Below are positions 6,619 to 9,422 of a stretch of 9,422 bases of DNA, piece after piece. How positions within the stretch are numbered: the stretch's first letter is position 1; the number at the start of each line of letters is the position of its first letter. A model generated the notes under the pieces. The model did not search any database. It saw only the letters and a list, made by a program, of their open reading frames with translations, and was not told the DNA's origin. Origin of the DNA: Clostridiales bacterium (lineage in GTDB: Bacteria > Bacillota > Clostridia > Oscillospirales > Ruminococcaceae); assembly GCA_029007575.1 (NCBI GenBank), contig JAQXIB010000204.1, positions 1 through 9,422 on the forward strand. The letters run 5' to 3'. Made by a program: the position numbers and the translations under genes.

Positions 6619-6636
6619 ATCCGATCCGTTTCGGAT
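6619..6636 (-). terminator. small hairpin at the 3' end of the convergent membrane protein gene
   Basis: ATCCGA (6619-6624) pairs with TCGGAT (6631-6636) around a 6-nt loop, overlapping the stop codon of the minus-strand gene. No clear T tract follows on the minus strand, so termination may rely on the larger hairpin at 6577-6610 beyond it. Confidence 0.3.
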
Positions 6637-7346
6637 TATTGCTTTTTGGGGGTTAGAAAATAATAATCAATCAGCAACAGGATTAACAGCGGGCAGACCG
6701 TCATACCGATCAAACCGATCATCACCGTGAGTTGAGTCACAGCGCCCTGCAAGATCAGCGTAAGGGCGGCAATATAGGCGCTTGCCATACCCGCAACGGC
6801 GCTTTGCAAGCCCAGCCCTAAAAAGATACCCAGCACCTTTTTGACCGGTTGTCCGCTCGCCGCGAAAATCGTTAGGATGATATTGACAATGATCAGGAAA
6901 GCGCTGGACATAATGATGTATCCGATATCGCCGCTTCCCATAGCACCCAGCGTAATGCACCCCAGAAATACACCGACGATCGTTTGCAGTACCGGCACGC
7001 CGCGGATATACAGCATGGTGCCCAAGGTTTTGCAAAGGTAGATGCACATACCGATCAGTATAGCTTCCCCCATAGTCTCACCAACCGGAGAAAGGACGGC
7101 TTCAAAGTAATTGGTATAATTAAGAGACATTTCGGCGTGGCCGGCAAATCCCGCTACCAGATCCAGCCATACTTCAAACAGCGGTACTTCTCCCAGAATA
7201 CTCAAAACAAACGTACCTGCTTCGTCCGGCAACAAAAACCGCAAAATAACGCAGAGCAGGGGAAGCGTTAAGATCGCCAATATGATCTGGGCAATCGTTG
7301 CTATCAGGTTTTTAAAACCGCCAAACAGGGAAAGGATAAACTTCAA
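6636..7346 (-). CDS. polytopic membrane protein, unknown function
   Basis: This 236-residue hydrophobic protein has about six membrane segments (roughly 12-39, 93-111, 116-136, 142-163, 170-198 and 204-229), with a longer soluble or re-entrant loop at 40-92 and a short KKQ tail. Glycines are frequent in the segments at 124-141 (GVFLGC, GAMGSGD). I do not recognise the family; the fold recalls stage-III/spore-maturation type or transporter-like membrane proteins, but no diagnostic motif is seen. The start is placed at TTG 7346, because GAGGTGATC ends a few nt upstream and a perfect promoter lies at 7390-7418. A longer frame to an ATG at 7421 would have to be translated from upstream of that promoter and is rejected. 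The gene converges with the permease and is divergent from the downstream sugar genes. Confidence 0.7.
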   Translation of the reverse strand: MKFILSLFGGFKNLIATIAQIILAILTLPLLCVILRFLLPDEAGTFVLSILGEVPLFEVWLDLVAGFAGHAEMSLNYTNYFEAVLSPVGETMGEAILIGMCIYLCKTLGTMLYIRGVPVLQTIVGVFLGCITLGAMGSGDIGYIIMSSAFLIIVNIILTIFAASGQPVKKVLGIFLGLGLQSAVAGMASAYIAALTLILQGAVTQLTVMIGLIGMTVCPLLILLLIDYYFLTPKKQ

Positions 7347-7389
7347 GATGATCACCTCAATCAAGAAAGCAATGTTGTCACATACATTT

Positions 7390-7418
7390 ATTATAGTAAG
7401 GACCAGAATACTTGTCAA
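7390..7418 (-). promoter_or_regulatory. consensus sigma-A promoter of the membrane protein gene
   Basis: On the minus strand TTGACA (7418-7413) and TATAAT (7395-7390) are spaced by exactly 17 nt. Transcription would start near 7383, giving a short leader of about 37 nt before the TTG start codon with its GAGGTGATC ribosome binding site. The match is perfect in both hexamers. Confidence 0.88.
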
Positions 7419-7449
7419 CAAAAACGGTTTAAATCATGGCTTTTCCGGC

Positions 7450-7607
7450 GGAAAATCGGTGACCTGCCGTTTATTTATTGTTGGTATGGCTGACTTGGCT
7501 CTTGAAACCGAAGATCCTCAGTTGACAGAAGCCCGCGAAAAGCTTTATAGCAATATTACCGACATAAAATGTATATCACGGGAGGAATTGGCTCGATCGG
7601 CATCAAA
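7450..7607 (+). pseudogene. remnant of GH127 (DUF1680) glycoside hydrolase
   Basis: A decayed internal piece of a GH127-type (beta-L-arabinofuranosidase, DUF1680) enzyme. In one frame the translation runs GKSVTCRLFIVGMADLALE (from 7453), then TEDPQLTEAREKLYSNIT to 7560. This parallels the family's GHAVRALYLYSGMADLA and following 'ETGDPxLLxACxRLWxNI' region. At about 7561-7565 the frame breaks; shifting it restores KMYITGGIGS (7566-7595), the family's best-conserved motif, exactly where it should follow. One deleted base explains the break. Nothing before or after matches the remaining several hundred residues, and a promoter for the next gene begins at 7644. Known members remove arabinofuranose from plant glycans. 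The gene is plainly non-functional here. Confidence 0.78.
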
Positions 7608-7643
7608 AAGCAAGATTGTGTTAATACGCAGCAAATTGCTTGC

Positions 7644-7671
7644 TTTACATCAAGATATTTTCGAATATAAT
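7644..7671 (+). promoter_or_regulatory. promoter of the isomerase/epimerase gene
   Basis: TTTACA (7644-7649, one mismatch to TTGACA) and TATAAT (7666-7671) are 16 nt apart. The start would be near 7678. The leader then contains a small stem, GGCGG (7689-7693) with CCGCC (7703-7707). The promoter lies inside the remaining open frame of the decayed glycosidase region, another sign that this frame is not translated. Confidence 0.7.
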
Positions 7672-7748
7672 AAAGATATAGCAGTTCGGGCGGAGCTTCG
7701 AGCCGCCTGCGCTTTCTGACAGTGAAATGAAAAGGAATGGTGATTGCA

Positions 7749-8603
7749 ATGTATCAGTTTCCAATCGGTGTAATGGTAAATTCGTTTCGGCTGCCGTTCA
7801 GACAGGCGGTGGAAAAAGCGGTAGAAGTCGGTGCGAAAGGGATTCAGATGTATACGGTATCAGGTGAGATGGCGCCGGAAAACCTGACTCCGCAAAAACG
7901 ACGGGAAGTATTGAATATCGTTCGCTCCAACGGTTTGGTGATATCGGCTCTTTGCGGAGATTTCGGGCAGGGCTTCGGCGACAGCACCAAAAACCCCGAA
8001 CTGATCGAACGCTCCAAGCGAGTACTCGATCTGGCAAAGGATTTAGATACCGACGTCGTTACGACCCATATCGGCGTCGTACCGGAGGACAAAACGGTTG
8101 ACCGTTACAAAATCATGCAGGAGGCTTGTTTTGAGCTGAGCCGATATGCTGACCAAAACAAGGCGCACTTCGCGATTGAAACCGGTCCCGAACGGGCCAC
8201 CGTTTTAAAGGAATTTCTGGATTCTTTAGGTTCGCGCGGCGTAGCGGTCAATCTCGATCCGGCAAATCTTGTCATGGTGACGGGAGACGATCCGGTCAAG
8301 GCGGTTTACACCCTCAAAGATTACATTGTTCACACCCATGCCAAAGACGGCATCAAGCTGATTGACAAAAGTCCGGAGGTCATTTACGGACTGGTTGAGG
8401 AGGAGATCCGGACGGGAGAAGCCTTCCGCGAGGTGCCGCTCGGAACCGGCGGCGTGGATTTCCCGAAATATCTTGCCGCACTGGACGACATCGGCTACAA
8501 GGGATATCTCACCATAGAACGTGAAGTTGGGGAAAATCCTGCCGCAGACATTCGGACGGCTGTGGAATTTTTGGAAAAAATCTTAAAGGAGAGTCTAGTT
8601 TAA
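7749..8603 (+). CDS. sugar phosphate isomerase/epimerase (xylose isomerase-like TIM barrel)
   Basis: This 284-residue protein belongs to the AP endonuclease 2/xylose isomerase-like TIM-barrel family. The expected divalent-metal ligands are in place: E144 (FAIETGPE), D170 (VNLDPANL), H195 (YIVHTHAKD, with H197) and E257 (LTIERE). The family interconverts keto sugars, inosose or related polyols; the exact substrate cannot be read from sequence. ATG 7749 is chosen over ATG 7737 because GGTGAT (7739-7744) gives a proper Shine-Dalgarno spacing to 7749 and overlaps the other ATG. Its own promoter precedes it. The Gfo/Idh/MocA gene follows after 103 nt, a common pairing in sugar and inositol catabolism. 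The stop codon lies inside the left arm of a perfect palindrome. Confidence 0.88.
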   Translation: MYQFPIGVMVNSFRLPFRQAVEKAVEVGAKGIQMYTVSGEMAPENLTPQKRREVLNIVRSNGLVISALCGDFGQGFGDSTKNPELIERSKRVLDLAKDLDTDVVTTHIGVVPEDKTVDRYKIMQEACFELSRYADQNKAHFAIETGPERATVLKEFLDSLGSRGVAVNLDPANLVMVTGDDPVKAVYTLKDYIVHTHAKDGIKLIDKSPEVIYGLVEEEIRTGEAFREVPLGTGGVDFPKYLAALDDIGYKGYLTIEREVGENPAADIRTAVEFLEKILKESLV

Positions 8604-8630
8604 AAGAAATGCACTGCATTTCTTTTAAAC
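8598..8630 (+). terminator. perfect 33-nt palindrome overlapping the epimerase stop codon
   Basis: Arms of 16 nt (8598-8613 and 8615-8630) are perfectly complementary around a single central C, reading GTTTAAAAGAAATGCA in the left arm. The right half reads TGCATTTC then TTTT, so it can work as a bidirectional A/T-type terminator or partial attenuator between the two genes. As DNA it is also a possible binding site for a dimeric repressor. Confidence 0.6.
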
Positions 8631-8633
8631 TCC

Positions 8634-8685
8634 GCTTTTGTGCCTTTTCGGTCTACCTGTTATTTGACCGAAAACGGACAAAAGC
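8634..8685 (+). repeat. 20-bp imperfect inverted repeat in oxidoreductase leader
   Basis: The left arm 8634-8653 (GCTTTTGTGCCTTTTCGGTC) and right arm 8666-8685 pair at 18 of 20 positions around a 12-nt loop. The right arm runs into the shared leader segment that carries the ribosome binding site, so folding ends about 21 nt before the start codon. It may influence translation or be an operator. Confidence 0.6.
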
Positions 8686-8699
8686 TCAGAAAGGATGGT
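8678..8699 (+). promoter_or_regulatory. oxidoreductase ribosome binding region, shared leader segment
   Basis: ACAAAAGCTCAGAAAGGA (8678-8695), followed by TGG and TTATCAAA before the ATG, repeats the permease leader at 5026-5043 exactly and stays similar up to the start codon. AAAGGATGG is the Shine-Dalgarno sequence and fixes the start at 8707. Confidence 0.7.
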
Positions 8700-8706
8700 T
8701 ATCAAA

Positions 8707-9422
8707 ATGGGCAAGCTGAAAATTGCAGTGATCGGCGTCGGTTCGATCTCACAATTTCATATTCAGGGGTATTTGAAAAACAAAGATTGCGAGCTTTACG
8801 CCTTTTGCGACATCAATGAGCAACGGCTGCGGCAGATGGGCGAAAAGTACGGGATCACCAGACTTTATACTGACAAGGAGGAAATGTTCCGCGACTGTCC
8901 CGAGATCGACGCGGTCAGCGTTTGTACCTGGAACAGCGCGCATGCGGAATGTACGATCGCCGCTTTAAATGCCGGCAAAAACGTGCTATGTGAAAAGCCG
9001 ATGGCGATGAACGCCGCCGAAGCCGAAGCGATGTATGCCGCCGCGAAAAAAAGCGGCAAACTGCTGATGATCGGCTTTGTCCGCCGTTTCGGGAACGACT
9101 GCTCCATAGCCAAGGAGTTCATTGACGCCGGCGATTTTGGCGACATTTATTACGGCAAAGCAACTTATCTGCGTCGCGCCGGCGCTCCTGGCGGCTGGTT
9201 CGGGGATTCCTCCCGTTCGGGCGGCGGCCCGTTGATCGATCTGGGGGTTCATGTCATTGATCTGACCCGTTATCTCGCTGGCAACCCCAAACCGGTCTCG
9301 GTCTACGGCGCTACCTTTAAAAAGCTGGGGGATCGCAGCCATATTAAATCCAGAGGGAATTATCTCGCCGCCAAAAGCGAACAAAAGCCGGTCTTTGATG
9401 TGGAGGATCTGGCTTCCGCGCT
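8707..9422 (+). CDS. Gfo/Idh/MocA family oxidoreductase, 3' end cut by window
   Basis: The first 238 residues of an NAD(P)-dependent dehydrogenase of the Gfo/Idh/MocA family (usual length about 330-400) are present. The N-terminal Rossmann fold has AVIGVGS (7-13) with D35 at the end of strand two (YAFCD), which favours NAD. The family's EKP motif (96-98, in VLCEKPMAMN) supplies the active-site Lys97. In the C-terminal domain GGGPLIDLGVHVIDL (172-186) gives the typical D178 and H182. Members oxidise inositol, glucose or other sugars and cyclitols, or act on glycosides. With the isomerase/epimerase just upstream, a shared sugar or polyol route is likely (inference). The frame is open to the last base of the window. 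Confidence 0.92.
   Translation, partial: MGKLKIAVIGVGSISQFHIQGYLKNKDCELYAFCDINEQRLRQMGEKYGITRLYTDKEEMFRDCPEIDAVSVCTWNSAHAECTIAALNAGKNVLCEKPMAMNAAEAEAMYAAAKKSGKLLMIGFVRRFGNDCSIAKEFIDAGDFGDIYYGKATYLRRAGAPGGWFGDSSRSGGGPLIDLGVHVIDLTRYLAGNPKPVSVYGATFKKLGDRSHIKSRGNYLAAKSEQKPVFDVEDLASA

Noticed and set aside
7282..7719. 145-codon open frame on the plus strand
   Set aside because: Its first third overlaps the convergent membrane protein gene and its promoter, its middle is a frameshifted GH127 remnant, and its end contains the promoter for the next gene. No ribosome binding site fits.

Overview
The window looks like part of a Gram-positive anaerobe's chromosome, probably a Clostridia/Oscillospirales-type Firmicute. 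This rests on AGGAGG- and GGTGAT-type ribosome binding sites, near-consensus sigma-A promoters, compact intrinsic terminators, coding DNA of roughly 50% GC with AT-rich spacers, and the gene families present. This is inference: no rRNA or other taxonomic marker lies in the window. No CRISPR array, tRNA, insertion sequence or phage gene was seen.

Layout. (1) 1-165: no gene, but several inverted repeats, the last of which is the likely terminator of the first operon. (2) 181-3487, minus strand: a tight three-gene operon with 14-nt gaps. In transcription order it encodes a UroD/MtaA-type methyltransferase-like protein fused to a thioredoxin-like domain, a CobW-type GTPase with an altered metal motif, and a BioB-like radical SAM protein. 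(3) 3488-5055: an AT-rich stretch holding a small membrane protein of unknown function (minus), its terminator, and a strong plus-strand promoter followed by a leader of about 280 nt with two mutually exclusive RNA folds. (4) 5056-6537: an NCS2 nucleobase permease (plus) with a strong terminator. (5) 6636-7346, minus: a membrane protein of unknown function starting at TTG, with a perfect consensus promoter just upstream. (6) about 7450-7607: a frameshifted remnant of a GH127 (DUF1680, beta-L-arabinofuranosidase type) glycoside hydrolase. (7) 7749-9422, plus: a sugar phosphate isomerase/epimerase and a Gfo/Idh/MocA oxidoreductase cut by the window end. They are separated by two strong inverted repeats.

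How the genes may work together. The minus-strand operon is the most distinctive unit. A GTPase of a metallochaperone family, a cysteine-rich methyltransferase-like barrel carrying its own thioredoxin fold, and a radical SAM enzyme suggest a dedicated one-carbon, sulfur or cofactor reaction in an anaerobe. I cannot name the pathway. The plus-strand genes at the right end fit sugar or cyclitol catabolism, consistent with the decayed glycosidase beside them. The permease and the oxidoreductase share an identical 18-nt leader segment ending in the ribosome binding site, although they lie 3.6 kb apart and belong to unrelated families.
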